Assembly (NCBI RefSeq): GCF_000720135.1 | Contig: NZ_JOIU01000019.1 | Coordinates: forward strand, 248,001-312,000 | DNA: 64,000 nt | DNA from: Streptomyces sp. NRRL S-1022 | Lineage (GTDB): Bacteria; Actinomycetota; Actinomycetes; Streptomycetales; Streptomycetaceae | Reading direction: 5' to 3' | Part shown: positions 18,133 to 28,100 of the stretch, piece by piece | Layout: each line of letters begins with the position of its first letter | Numbering within the stretch: the first letter of the stretch is position 1 | Made by a program: the position numbers and the translations under genes | Notes under the pieces: model-generated | The model's input: the letters and a program-made list of their open reading frames with translations, nothing else | Database searches by the model: none | What the model was told of the DNA's origin: nothing

Positions 18133-21100
18133 TCAAGTGGGTGGGACGGGCGTCTCAGAATGTGAGCGAAGGGCACTGCCGCCTCCGAAGACAGCGGGGA
18201 CACCCCCTGTGTACACCCCCGCCGCCTTCCCCGCGAAGGCCGGTTCGGCCGGGGCGTGCGGCACCGGATAGTGGCCGGATCCGAGCGCCCGGCGCAGCCG
18301 GTACTCGTCCAGCGGACCGGCGAACGCCATGCCCTGGCCATGGGTGCAGCCCATCGCGCGCAGCGCCACCACCTGCTCGGGCAGGTCCACGCCCTCGGCG
18401 ACCGACTGGAGCCCGAGGTCCCCGGCGATCCGCAGCAGACCACTGGTGATCTTGTGCAGCCGCGCGGACTCGACCACGCCCTCGACCAGGTTGCGGTCGA
18501 GCTTGAGGATGTCCACGGGCAGCCGCCTGAGCGCCGTGATGGCCGCGTAGCCGCTGCCGAAGCCGTCCAGCGCGATCCGCACCCCGAGCCGGCTGAGTGC
18601 GGTCAGCCGCCGTTCCAGCTCGTCCAGCGGGACCCGCGGATCGGTGTCGGACAGCTCGACGACCAGCGCCCCGGGCGGCAGCCCGTGCCGGGTCAGCAGC
18701 CCCTCCACCGAGCCCAGCGGCGTCGAGCGGTCCAGCAGCCGGCGCGCGCTCATCCGCACCGCCACCGGTACGGCGACCCCGGTCGCGGCCCGCTCGGCCG
18801 CCTGCTGCACGGCCTCCTGGAGGATCCAGCGGTCCAGCTCGGCGGTCTTGTCTCCGTCCTCGGCCACCCGCAGGAACTCGGCGGGCGTGAACAGCACCCC
18901 CTGCGAGGAGCGCCAGCGCGCCTGCGCGCTGACCGCCGTGATCCGGCCGTTCTCCAGGCACACCACGGGCTGGTGCAGCAGCGCGAACTCGCCGTCGTGC
19001 AGTGCGGAACGCAGGCGCGTGGCCAGTTCCGCCTTGCGGACGACGTCCTGCTGCATCTGCGGCTTGTACAGCTCGACCCGGCCCTTTCCCGCCGACTTCG
19101 CGCGGTACATCGCCAGGTCGGCGTTGCGCAGCAACTCGCCCGCGCCGAGCCCGGGTTCGGCGAAGGCGACGCCGATGGAGGCGTTGACCCGGACATCGTT
19201 GCCGTCGATGGCGTAGGGCTGGGAGAGGGTCACCCTGAGCCGGTCGGCGAGCTCCACGATGTTCCGCTCCCGGGCGGCACGGTCGCGGGTGCCGTCCCCG
19301 ACGATCAGGGCCGCGAACTCGTCGCCGCCCAGCCGGGACGCGGTGTCGCCCTGCCGGACCGCGTCCTGGAGTCTGCGGGCGGCCTGGATGAGCAGCTCGT
19401 CCCCGGCCTGGTGGCCGATGGTGTCGTTGACGGCCTTGAAGCCGTCGAGGTCGATGAAGAGCACCGCCGTACCGCGCAGGGCGGCGCCCCGGTCGGTGGC
19501 CCGGCGGCCGGACAGGGCCTGCTGCACGCGCTTGGTGAACAGCGCGCGGTTGGGCAGGTCGGTCAGCGGGTCGTGCTCGGCGTTGTGCTGCAACTGCGCC
19601 TGGAGGCGCACTCTCTCGGTGACGTCCCGGCTGTTGAAGATCAGCCCGCCGTGGTGCCGGTTGACGGTCGACTCGACGTTGAGCCAGCCGCCGTCGCCGG
19701 AGCGGAACCTGCACTCGATGCGGGTGGTGGGCTCCTCCAGCGGGCTGGCGGCGAGGAAGCGGCGCACCTCGTGCACCACGCAGCCCAGGTCCTCCGGGTG
19801 GATGAGCCCGGCCAGCTCGGTGCCCACCAGGTCCTCGGCGGGCCGGCCGTACACCCCGGCGGCGGCCGGGGAGACGTACCGCAGGATGCCGTTCGGCGCG
19901 GCGATCATGATGACGTCGCTGGAGCCCTGCACCAGGGACCGGAAGTGGTTCTCCGCCTGGGCCAGTTCCTGGGTGAGGGTGATGTTGTCCAGCAGCATGA
20001 TGCCCTGCCGCATGACGAGCGCCAGCACCACGGCGCCCGCGGTGATCAGCACCACGTGGTCGGGCCTGCGCCCGTTGAGGACGTTGTACAGGATGCCCAG
20101 GGTGCACACGGCCGCGGCGAGGTACGGGGTGAGGGCGGCGAGCGAGCCGGTGAGCGGCCGGCCGGCCGGGTACCGGCTGTGCTCGCCGCCGGGTGCGGGC
20201 GGCAGCGGCGGGTGGTGGCCCACGCCGCGGTGGCCCGGCACGTGCTCGTGGACCACGCGCGTGTGCCCGTCCGCCGCGCGGGCCTGCCGCGCGCTCCCGC
20301 GCCGGGGGGCGGCCCAGGGGGCGTAGGCGAGCAGCAGCGAGCCGGCGAACCAGCCCGCGTCCAGCAGCTGCCCGGAGCGGTAGCTGCTGTGCAGCAGCGG
20401 CGAGGTGAACAGCGCGTCGCACATCACGGTCAGCGCGAGCGCGCCGATCGCGGTGTTCACCGCGGTGCGGTTGCCCGGGGCGCGGCGGAAGTGCAGCGCG
20501 AGGACCATGCTGACGAGCGCGATGTCGAGCAGCGGGTACGCCAGCGACAGCGCGGCGTGCGCCACGTTGGAGCCGTCGATCCGGGCCGCCTGGGCGAGCG
20601 CCAGGCTCCAGGACAGGGTGAGCAGCGAGCCGCCGATCAGCCAGGCGTCCAGGCCCAGGCAGATCCAGCCGGCCCGCGTCACCGGCCGCTTGGCCAGCAC
20701 CAGCAGGCCCACGATGGCGGGCGGCGCGAAGCACAGGAAGAACAGGTCGGCGTAGCTGGGGCTGGGCACGGCCTGGCCCAGCACCACCTCGTACCATCCC
20801 CAGACCGCGTTGCCCAGCGCGGCCATGGTCGAGGAGAGGGCGAACAGCAGCCAGGCCGAGCGGAAGCGCACGCGCCGGCTGCGGGCGTACAGGAAGCAGG
20901 AGACGGCGGCGGTGCCGGCCGCGGCGCTCAGGCCGAAGTCGCCCATGATGAGCGCGACTTCGTTCGTGCCCCAGTCGAACGCGGCTCCGCCGGCGTAGGC
21001 CGCGCAGATCAGGGCGAGGACGAGCTGCTCCAGCAGCCGGTTGCCGTCGGTGCCGATCCGGCGGCGAGGCGGTGGCGCCTCGTGCGGGTGCGGTGCGCGC

Positions 21101-21330
21101 ACCGCACCGTCGAGGGTGGTCGTCGCGGAGGGCGGGGCGCTCACCGGGGCCTCCCGGTCTGCGCCGCTCCCGGGGCCCGACGGTCCCGGTGCGCTGGGTG
21201 CGCATGCCTGCGGCGGCCGCTGTGCCTGCGCTGGTGATGGCTGTGGTGACTGGTGTGATGACCGCGTCTGCGCGCGGCCGTGCGCCAGGGTCGCCGCCGG
21301 CGGCTCCGCCGCGTCGGATCGTTCGTCCAT
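18133..21330 (-). CDS. cdgF: Membrane PAS-GGDEF-EAL protein, CdgF-like
   Basis: A protein of about 1065 aa. A Pro/Ala-rich N-terminus is followed by many hydrophobic helices (about 95-450), a PAS domain (about 455-570), a GGDEF domain (about 580-745) and an EAL domain (about 765-1015). The GGDEF signature is intact near 668 and is preceded at the right distance by an RxxD inhibitory site (RQGD), as in product-inhibited diguanylate cyclases. The EAL signature is replaced (VSAQARW) and DDFG is DGFG, so phosphodiesterase activity is doubtful. Layout and position resemble S. coelicolor CdgF. ATG 21330 is my choice; GTG 21360 is in frame and neither has a strong ribosome binding site. The ilvB leader peptide begins 33 bases past its stop with no terminator seen between. 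Confidence 0.85.
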   Translation of the reverse strand: MDERSDAAEPPAATLAHGRAQTRSSHQSPQPSPAQAQRPPQACAPSAPGPSGPGSGADREAPVSAPPSATTTLDGAVRAPHPHEAPPPRRRIGTDGNRLLEQLVLALICAAYAGGAAFDWGTNEVALIMGDFGLSAAAGTAAVSCFLYARSRRVRFRSAWLLFALSSTMAALGNAVWGWYEVVLGQAVPSPSYADLFFLCFAPPAIVGLLVLAKRPVTRAGWICLGLDAWLIGGSLLTLSWSLALAQAARIDGSNVAHAALSLAYPLLDIALVSMVLALHFRRAPGNRTAVNTAIGALALTVMCDALFTSPLLHSSYRSGQLLDAGWFAGSLLLAYAPWAAPRRGSARQARAADGHTRVVHEHVPGHRGVGHHPPLPPAPGGEHSRYPAGRPLTGSLAALTPYLAAAVCTLGILYNVLNGRRPDHVVLITAGAVVLALVMRQGIMLLDNITLTQELAQAENHFRSLVQGSSDVIMIAAPNGILRYVSPAAAGVYGRPAEDLVGTELAGLIHPEDLGCVVHEVRRFLAASPLEEPTTRIECRFRSGDGGWLNVESTVNRHHGGLIFNSRDVTERVRLQAQLQHNAEHDPLTDLPNRALFTKRVQQALSGRRATDRGAALRGTAVLFIDLDGFKAVNDTIGHQAGDELLIQAARRLQDAVRQGDTASRLGGDEFAALIVGDGTRDRAARERNIVELADRLRVTLSQPYAIDGNDVRVNASIGVAFAEPGLGAGELLRNADLAMYRAKSAGKGRVELYKPQMQQDVVRKAELATRLRSALHDGEFALLHQPVVCLENGRITAVSAQARWRSSQGVLFTPAEFLRVAEDGDKTAELDRWILQEAVQQAAERAATGVAVPVAVRMSARRLLDRSTPLGSVEGLLTRHGLPPGALVVELSDTDPRVPLDELERRLTALSRLGVRIALDGFGSGYAAITALRRLPVDILKLDRNLVEGVVESARLHKITSGLLRIAGDLGLQSVAEGVDLPEQVVALRAMGCTHGQGMAFAGPLDEYRLRRALGSGHYPVPHAPAEPAFAGKAAGVYTGGVPAVFGGGSALRSHSETPVPPT

Positions 21331-21530
21331 AGGCCGTGCATCGCCCGTCGCCCCCCTCACAAATCTGAAATGTCCATCCCCGGCGCCGAACGGTCAGCGG
21401 CGCAGCCCCTGTCGGGACGATACACCAGGATCGTCACTCAGGGACATAGCGTCTCTACGCTCCGTGACGATCACCGGGAGCGCGGGCACGGGCCGCGTCC
21501 GGAAGGTTGCGGAGGGTGCCGGAAGCGGGG

Positions 21531-22508
21531 TCAGCGCCCGGTATCTCCCGCCGTTCCTTGCCCGGTCGTAAGGATCACGTTGCGCAGCGGCTCCTGGTTC
21601 ACGTACCGGGTCAACTGGTCCACGACGAGTCGTTTGGCACGGGGCAGGAAGGCCGACGACGGGCCGCCGACATGCGGGCTGATCAGCACTCCCGGCGCCT
21701 GCCACAGGGGATGGCCGGGGGGCAGCGGCTCGGGATCCGTGACGTCCAGGGCGGCCTTGATCCGCCCCCGCTCCAGCTCGGCGAGGAGCGCCTCGGTGTC
21801 CACGACGGCTCCGCGCGCGACGTTCACGAGCAGCGCGCCGTCCTTCATCCGGCCCAGGAAGCCGGCGTCGACGAGGCCCCTGGTGGTGTCCGTGAGCGGG
21901 GTGCAGAGGATCACGACGTCCGCCTCGGGGAGCAGTGAGAGCACATCGGTGATCGGGTGCACAAGACCGCGCGCCGTGGTGCGCTGGGAGCGCGCGATGC
22001 GCGCCACCCGCGCCACCTCGAAGGGTGCGAGCCGGTCCTCGATGGCGGCACCGATCGCGCCGTAACCGACGATCAGCACGTTCTTGTCGGCGAGGGCCGG
22101 TTGGAAACCGCCCACCCAGCGCTCCTCCTGCTGGGCACGGACGAACTCGGGGATGCCGCGCAGCGCGGCGAGGGTCAGCGTGAGCGCCAGCTCGGCCGTG
22201 CTCGTCTCGTGCACCCCGCGCGCGTTGCACAGCCGCACGCCCGGCGGGATCACCGACAGCCGGTCGGTGATGTCGTCGACGCCCGCGGTGAGCGTCTGGA
22301 TCACCCGGACGTTCGTCAGGTGCTCCAGCGGACCGACCCTGACCGACAGCCGCTTCATGTACGGCACGACGTACACGGCGCACTCCGCGGGGTCGCCGGG
22401 AAACGGCTGGTCACCGTCGTCGCCGCCGTCCCAGAACAGGTACCGGGGCCCCGCGGGCAGCCCCTCGATCTCCTCGGGCGGAATGGGAAGCCACACCTGT
22501 GAAGTCAT
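21531..22508 (-). CDS. D-2-hydroxyacid dehydrogenase family oxidoreductase
   Basis: A 325-aa NAD(P)-dependent dehydrogenase. The Rossmann motif GYGAIGAAIEDRLAPF is near residue 155, the catalytic Arg segment ILCTPLTDTTRGLVD near 215, the Glu segment near 265 (ALDVTDPEPLPPGHPLW) and the catalytic His in ISPHVGG near 286. The last two match the catalytic Glu and His of the family. The substrate cannot be predicted from sequence. ATG 22508 is used. It is divergent from the aldo/keto reductase, with 75 bases between the starts, so the two may share a control region. Confidence 0.88.
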   Translation of the reverse strand: MTSQVWLPIPPEEIEGLPAGPRYLFWDGGDDGDQPFPGDPAECAVYVVPYMKRLSVRVGPLEHLTNVRVIQTLTAGVDDITDRLSVIPPGVRLCNARGVHETSTAELALTLTLAALRGIPEFVRAQQEERWVGGFQPALADKNVLIVGYGAIGAAIEDRLAPFEVARVARIARSQRTTARGLVHPITDVLSLLPEADVVILCTPLTDTTRGLVDAGFLGRMKDGALLVNVARGAVVDTEALLAELERGRIKAALDVTDPEPLPPGHPLWQAPGVLISPHVGGPSSAFLPRAKRLVVDQLTRYVNQEPLRNVILTTGQGTAGDTGR

Positions 22509-22583
22509 GCCGGGAGGCTATGTCAGGTACGCGCCCGTGCAGAGGTTAGGTTGGGGGCCGGGCAGAGGGAGGTTCACGAGCAG

Positions 22584-23582
22584 GTGGAGCGCAGGACGAT
22601 CGGCGCGGGGGGACTCGCGGTGGGGGCCGTCGGACTCGGGTGCATGCCGATGAGCTGGGCGTACAGCGGATCGCGGCAGCGGGGTGACGAGTCGCTCAGA
22701 ACCGTGCACCGGGCGCTGGACCTGGGCTCCGACCTCCTGGACACCGCCGACATGTACGGCCCGTTCACCAACGAGCTGCTGCTGGGCCGGGTACTGAAGG
22801 AGCGGCGCCGGGACGCCTTCGTGTCCACGAAGGTGGGGCTGCTGGTGGGCGAGCAGCACATCGTGGCCAACGGCCGCCCCGGCTATGTGCGGCGGGCGTG
22901 CGACGCCTCGCTGCGGCGGCTGCAGACGGACGTGATCGACCTGTACCAGCTGCACCGGGCCGACCCGGAGGTGCCCGTCGAGGAGACCTGGGGCGCGATG
23001 GCGGACCTGGTGCGGGCCGGGAAGGTGCGGGCGCTGGGTCTGTGCGCGGTGGGGGCGCGCGGCGGGCGCCGCACCGGCACCGGCCTGTACGACGCGACGC
23101 TGCGCCAGTTGCAGCGGGTCCAGCAGGTGTTCCCGGTGAGCGCGGTGCAGGCGGAGCTGTCGGTGTGGTCGCCGGAGGCGCTGCGGGCGCTGCTGCCGTG
23201 GTGCGAGGCGCGCGGGGTGGGCTTCCTGGCGGCGATGCCGCTGGGCAACGGTTTCCTGACCGGCACGCTGACGCCGGGCGAAGGCTTCGAACCGGACGAC
23301 GTGCGCGCCCGGCATCCCCGGTTCACCGCGGAGATGATGGCGGCCAACCAGCCGATCGTCGCGGGCCTGCGGCGCATCGCCCGCCGGCACGGCGAGGAGG
23401 TCACCCCGGCCCAGGTGGCGCTGGCCTGGGTGCTGGCGCAGGGCCGTCATGTGGTCGCGCTGCCGGGCACCAAACGGGAGCGCTGGGCGGCGCAGAACGC
23501 GGCGGCCGCCGGGCTGCGGCTGACCGCGCAGGACCTGGCGGAGGTGTCCCGGCTGCCGGCCGCGCAGGGGTCGTGGGACTGA
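22584..23582 (+). CDS. Aldo/keto reductase
   Basis: A 332-aa NADPH-dependent TIM-barrel reductase of the AKR family. Visible are the N-terminal segment VGLGCMPMSW, the catalytic Asp/Tyr in LLDTADMYGPFTNELLLGRVL near residue 45, the catalytic Lys in FVSTKVGL near 80, and the His in DLYQLHRADPEVP near 125. The C-terminal PGTKRERWAAQNAAA near 300 is the cofactor-phosphate site. GTG 22584 was chosen because AGGGAGG lies 11 bases upstream and the family begins here; a TTG at 22551 is also in frame. Substrate unknown. Confidence 0.9.
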   Translation: MERRTIGAGGLAVGAVGLGCMPMSWAYSGSRQRGDESLRTVHRALDLGSDLLDTADMYGPFTNELLLGRVLKERRRDAFVSTKVGLLVGEQHIVANGRPGYVRRACDASLRRLQTDVIDLYQLHRADPEVPVEETWGAMADLVRAGKVRALGLCAVGARGGRRTGTGLYDATLRQLQRVQQVFPVSAVQAELSVWSPEALRALLPWCEARGVGFLAAMPLGNGFLTGTLTPGEGFEPDDVRARHPRFTAEMMAANQPIVAGLRRIARRHGEEVTPAQVALAWVLAQGRHVVALPGTKRERWAAQNAAAAGLRLTAQDLAEVSRLPAAQGSWD

Positions 23583-23699
23583 GGTTCCCCCGATCGGTTG
23601 CCGGGGACCGGGAACCCGGGAGGGCCCGGGCGGTGTTGGACAAGGAGAGCGACAGCGAGAGCGTGCCGTTCGGACCGCCGCGTCGAAGGGACCAGGATC

Positions 23700-24857
23700 G
23701 TGCAACGTGGAGCCGTGACGGCCGTGCTGGCCGCGGCCGCCCTGATGCTGACGGCCGGCTGCTCCTCCGGCGGGCAGGGCCGGCCGGAGTGGGCCGGGCG
23801 CACGGCGGAGGGGACGGCTCCGGGCGCCTCCTCCCCGCGGGCCACCGAGTCCGTACCACCGGCCGAGGGCTCGGTGCGGGTGCTGCGCACGGTGGCCGGG
23901 GGCCTGAGGACGCCGTGGGGACTGGCCGCACTGCCCGGCGGCGGGCTGCTGGTGTCGTCCCGAAACGAGGGCACGATCAGCCGGATCGACACCAGGACCG
24001 GCCGGACCACCGTACTGGGCACGGTCTCCGGGGTCTCCCCGGCCGGCGAGGGCGGCCTGCTGGGCATCGCCCTCTCCCCCGGCTATGCCTCGGACCACAT
24101 GGTCTACGCCTACTTCACCTCGGCCTCGGACAACCGCATCGTGCGCATGCGCTACGACGAGCGGAAGCCGGCCGGTGAGCAACTGAGCGCTCCGGACACG
24201 GTGTTCAAGGGCATCCCGAAAGGCCTCATCCACAACGGCGGCCGGATCGCGTTCGGTCCGGACGGCATGCTGTACGCCGGCACCGGCGAGAGCGGGCGGA
24301 AGGGGCTGGCGCAGGACAGGAAGTCGCTGGGCGGCAAGATCCTGCGGCTGACCCCGGACGGCGAACCGGCGCCGGGCAACCCGTTCCCCGGCTCGCCGGT
24401 GTACTCCTACGGCCACCGGAACGTGCAGGGCCTGGCCTGGGACGGCCGGCAGCGGCTGTTCGCCTCGGAGTTCGGCCAGGACACCTGGGACGAGCTGAAC
24501 GCGATCAAGCCGGGCGGGAACTACGGCTGGCCGCGGGCCGAGGGCAGGTCCTCCGACCCCTCGTTCCAGAACCCGGTGGCCCAGTGGCCCACCGACGACG
24601 CCTCCCCCAGCGGCATCGCCTGCGTGCGCGGCGTGATCTGGATGGCCGGCCTGAAGGGCGAGCGGCTGTGGCGCGTCCCGTTGAACGGCACGTCGGCCTC
24701 GGCCGCCCCGCAGGCGTTCCTCACCGGCGCCTACGGCCGCCTGCGTACGGTCGTCGCGGCGGGCGGCGACAGGCTCTGGCTGGTGACGAGCAACACGGAC
24801 GGCCGGGGCCACCCGCGGAAGGGGGACGACCGGGTGCTGGAGCTGCGGGTGCGGTAG
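23700..24857 (+). CDS. PQQ-type glucose/sorbosone dehydrogenase-like lipoprotein
   Basis: A 385-aa exported beta-propeller protein. The signal peptide ends in a lipobox (LTAGC, cysteine near residue 20), so it is probably anchored outside the membrane. Typical GSDH-family blocks follow: LPGGGLLVSSRNEGTI, GEGGLLGIALSPGY near 110, HNGGRIAFGPDGMLYAGTGE near 170, YSYGHRNVQGLAWD near 230, and FGQDTWDELNAIKPGGNYGW near 255. The family oxidises sugars with PQQ, though many members have no proven activity. GTG 23700 has AAGGGA upstream and places the signal peptide correctly; the longer frame to 23598 does not. Confidence 0.86.
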   Translation: MQRGAVTAVLAAAALMLTAGCSSGGQGRPEWAGRTAEGTAPGASSPRATESVPPAEGSVRVLRTVAGGLRTPWGLAALPGGGLLVSSRNEGTISRIDTRTGRTTVLGTVSGVSPAGEGGLLGIALSPGYASDHMVYAYFTSASDNRIVRMRYDERKPAGEQLSAPDTVFKGIPKGLIHNGGRIAFGPDGMLYAGTGESGRKGLAQDRKSLGGKILRLTPDGEPAPGNPFPGSPVYSYGHRNVQGLAWDGRQRLFASEFGQDTWDELNAIKPGGNYGWPRAEGRSSDPSFQNPVAQWPTDDASPSGIACVRGVIWMAGLKGERLWRVPLNGTSASAAPQAFLTGAYGRLRTVVAAGGDRLWLVTSNTDGRGHPRKGDDRVLELRVR

Positions 24858-24873
24858 CCCCGGCCGCTCCGGC

Positions 24874-25098
24874 TCACTCCGGTTCCGGGTCGGCGGGCCG
24901 TTCCTCCGGGCCGGTCCGGCCGTCTTCCGGGCCGGCCGGGGCCGCCAGGCGTATCACCGCCTTGCCGGAGGCGAGGTCTATCGGGCCGCGGCCGGGGTCG
25001 TTGTCGCCCACGTCCTCGCGGGTCAGTTCCTGTCGTTTCTGTTCGTCCCTGGTGTGTTTGCGGCCGGGTGCGAACAGTTCCTCGAACGCGTTGAACAC
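24874..25098 (-). CDS. Small DUF6191-like protein, 74 aa
   Basis: A small hydrophilic protein whose first 50 residues (MFNAFEELFAPGRKHTRDEQ, then ELTREDVGDNDPGRGPIDL) match a conserved Streptomyces family that I recall as DUF6191. The C-terminal 25 residues are a variable Pro/Glu/Gly tail. No function is known. It is convergent with the sugar dehydrogenase (17 bases apart) and lies 37 bases downstream of the LuxR regulator in the same direction, so it could be cotranscribed with it. Confidence 0.8.
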   Translation of the reverse strand: MFNAFEELFAPGRKHTRDEQKRQELTREDVGDNDPGRGPIDLASGKAVIRLAAPAGPEDGRTGPEERPADPEPE

Positions 25099-25135
25099 GG
25101 CTCCCCCTCACTGCCGGTTTTCTTCAGCGTAGGTC

Positions 25136-28100
25136 TCAGCCCGGTGTTTCGGCAGCGAGCGTCCCGGCCGTGAACAGTCCCAGCCGGTGGGCCACCGCCG
25201 CCGCCTCGCCCCGGCCCGAGACGCCGAGCTTGCTCAGGATGTTGGAGACGTGGACGCTCGCGGTCTTCGGGGAGATGAACAGCTCCTCGGCTATCTGGCG
25301 GTTGGTGCGGCCGGCCGAGACCAGGCCGAGGACGTCCCGTTCCCGGCTGGTGAGGCCGAGCGCCGCGGCCGGGTCGGCGGGGGCCTGCCGGGCCGCGCGG
25401 TTCAGGGTGAGGCGGGCGCGCTGGGCGAGCCGGGCGACGGCGTCGGCGAGGGGGCGGGCGCCCAGGTGGGCGGCGACCGCCGCGGCCAGCCGGAGCAGCT
25501 CCGCCGCGCGGTCGCGCTCGTCGTCGCCGCCCTCGGCCAGCAGCGCACCGGCCAGCCGGTGACGGACCCGGGCGAGGTCGTAGGGCCGGTCCAGGCACTC
25601 GAAGGCGGTGACGACCGGGGACCAGGTGCCGGCGGTGTCCCGGCCCTCCGCGCGCAGCAGTTCGGCGCGGGTCCACTGGCCGTAGGCGTGCCAGAGCGGG
25701 ACGCCGGTGGTGAGGGTCCGTACGGCGGCCGAGAGACGGTCGAGGATCTCGGCGCGGCCGGGCCGGGCGGCGGGCAGGGTGCGGGCGTCGGCCTCGGCGG
25801 TGGCGGCGGCCAGCAGCAGCGGCCAGCCGTAGCGGTGGGTGCCGGGCGGGAAGCCTGCGTCCAGGGCCGGGAGCAGTGCGGCGCGGGCGTCGGCGATCCG
25901 GCCGTCGGCGGCGGCGACCCCGAGGGTGATGCGGGCCAGGGGCAGCAGCTGCTGGGGCATCGGGTCGTGCGTGCCGTACCAGGTGCGGGCGGCGGCGAGT
26001 TGCCGGCCGGCCTCGGCGAGGTCGCCGCGGGCCAGCGCGAGGTGGGCCATGCGCACGGCGCCGGCGCCGCGGGGCTTGGCGCTGTGGCCGATCCGGATGG
26101 CCTGCGCGGCGGCCTCGGCGGCCTCCTCCCACTGGCCGAGCGAGTACAGCGCCTCGGAGAGGTTGCCCCACGCCCAGGCGCCGGAGTCCAGCAGCCCGTA
26201 CCCGCGGCAGGCCTCGATGCCCTCGCGCAGCAGCGGGAGGGCCTCCCGGTCCCGGCCGACGCTCTGCAGCGCGGACGGCAGGTTCACGTAGGCGCGGCCC
26301 TCGACATGGTGGATGCCCTCGGCGCGGGTCTCCCGCAGCACCTGGTGCATCTGCGCGAGTCCGGCCTCCGGGTCGCCGGACTCCACGATCAGGCCGCCCA
26401 GCGTGAGGCGGGCGTGCTGTTCGGTCTCGCGGGCGCCCACCATCCGCGCGTACTCCACCGCCCGCTCGGCGGCGGCGAGCGCCTCGGGTCCCGGCCGGCG
26501 CTGCATGGACCAGTTGGCGGCGACCGCCAGCACCTCGGCGTGCACCTCGGACGGCGGCAGGCCGCGCACCAGGTCCTGGGCGGTGCTCAGCTCCGGCCAG
26601 CCGTCGCCGCGGGCCAGGGCCTGGACGAGCCGGGAGCGCTGCACCCAGAACCAGGCGGCGCGCAGGGGGTCCGGATCCTCCTCCAGGAGGCGCAGGGCGC
26701 GCTTGGTGATCTTCAGGGCGCGTTCGCGTTCGCCGCCGAAGCGGCCGGCCACGGCGGCCTCGGCCATCAGGTCGAGGTAGCGCAGCGGGGTGGTGGCCGG
26801 GTCGCAGCCGCACGGCGGGTAGACCTCGGTGTAGTCGACCGGGCGCAGCGCGGAGCGCACCTCGTGCGGGGCGTCGTCCCACAGCTCCATCGCCCGCTCC
26901 AGCAGGCCGAGTTGCTCGGTGTAGGCGTGCCGGCGGCGGGCGGCGACCGCGGCGGCCAGGACGGCGGGCAGAGCCTTGGCGGCGTCGTGGGCGTGGTACC
27001 AGTAGCTGGCCAGGCGCATCACGCGGGCGTCGGCGGGGACGAGGGCCGGGTCGGCCTCCAGGGCCTCGGCGTAGCGGCGGTTGAGCCGGGAGCGTTCGCC
27101 GGGCAGCAGGTCGTCGGCGACGGCCTCGCGGACCAGGGAGTGCCGGAACCGGTAGCCGTCGCCGGCCCGGGTGACGGTGAGGAGGTTGGCGCCGACGGCG
27201 GCCCGCAGCGCCTCGATGAGGTCGTCCTCGGTGAACCGGGCCACGGCGGCGATGAGCCGGTACTCCACGGTGGAGCCGCCCTCGGCGACGATGCGGGCGA
27301 CCCGCTGGGCGCTCTCGGGCAGTGCCTCGACCCGGACCAGCAGCAGGTCGCGCAGGGAGTCGGTGAGCCCGGTGTGGTTGCCCTCGGCGGCGGCGACGGC
27401 GAGTTCCTCGATGAAGAAGGCGTTGCCGTCCGAGCGTTCGTAGATCTCGTCCACCTGGGCGGGGTCCGGTTCGGCCGCGAGGATGCCCGCGATCTGGCGG
27501 CAGGCCTCGTCGCGGGTGAAGCGGGCGAGTTCGAGGCGGCGGACGGTGCGCAGCCGGTCCAGTTCGGCGAGCAGGGGACGCAGCGGGTGGCGGCGGTGGA
27601 TGTCGTCGGAGCGGTAGGTGGCCAGGACCAGGAGACGGCCGGCGCGCAGGGTGCGGAAGAGGTAGGCGAGGAGGTGGCGGGTGGAGGCGTCGGACCAGTG
27701 CAGGTCCTCCAGGACGAGCACGACGGTGTGTTCGGCGGCGACCCGCTCCAGCAGCCGGGCGGTGAGTTCGAACAGGCGGGCCATGCCCTGTTCGTCGTGG
27801 CGGCCGGCGCCGGCCTCGCCGAGGTCGGGCAGCAGCCGGGCGAGTTCCTCCTCCTGGCCGGCCGCGGCGGCGGCGAACTCCTCGGGCAGGGCGTCACGCA
27901 GGGCGCGCAGCGCGGTGGAGAAGGGGGCGAACGGCAGGCCGTCGGCGCCGATCTCCACGCAGCCGCCGACGGCGACGACGGCCGTGCGCCCGGTCGCGGC
28001 CGTGGCGAACTCCTCCACGAGGCGGGTCTTGCCGACGCCCGCCTCGCCGCCGAGCAGCAGCGCCTGCGGCTCGGCCGCGGCGGCACGGGCGAGCGCGTCG

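Noticed and set aside
18102..18136. Complete promoter for the ilvB leader
   Set aside because: A TTGACA-like -35 is visible at 18131-18136 but the expected -10 position reads GGAGGG, so no promoter is annotated.
18256..21237. Nearly 1000-codon plus-strand frame opposite the GGDEF/EAL gene
   Set aside because: It is the antisense shadow of a gene with clear domain motifs and has no recognisable domain itself.
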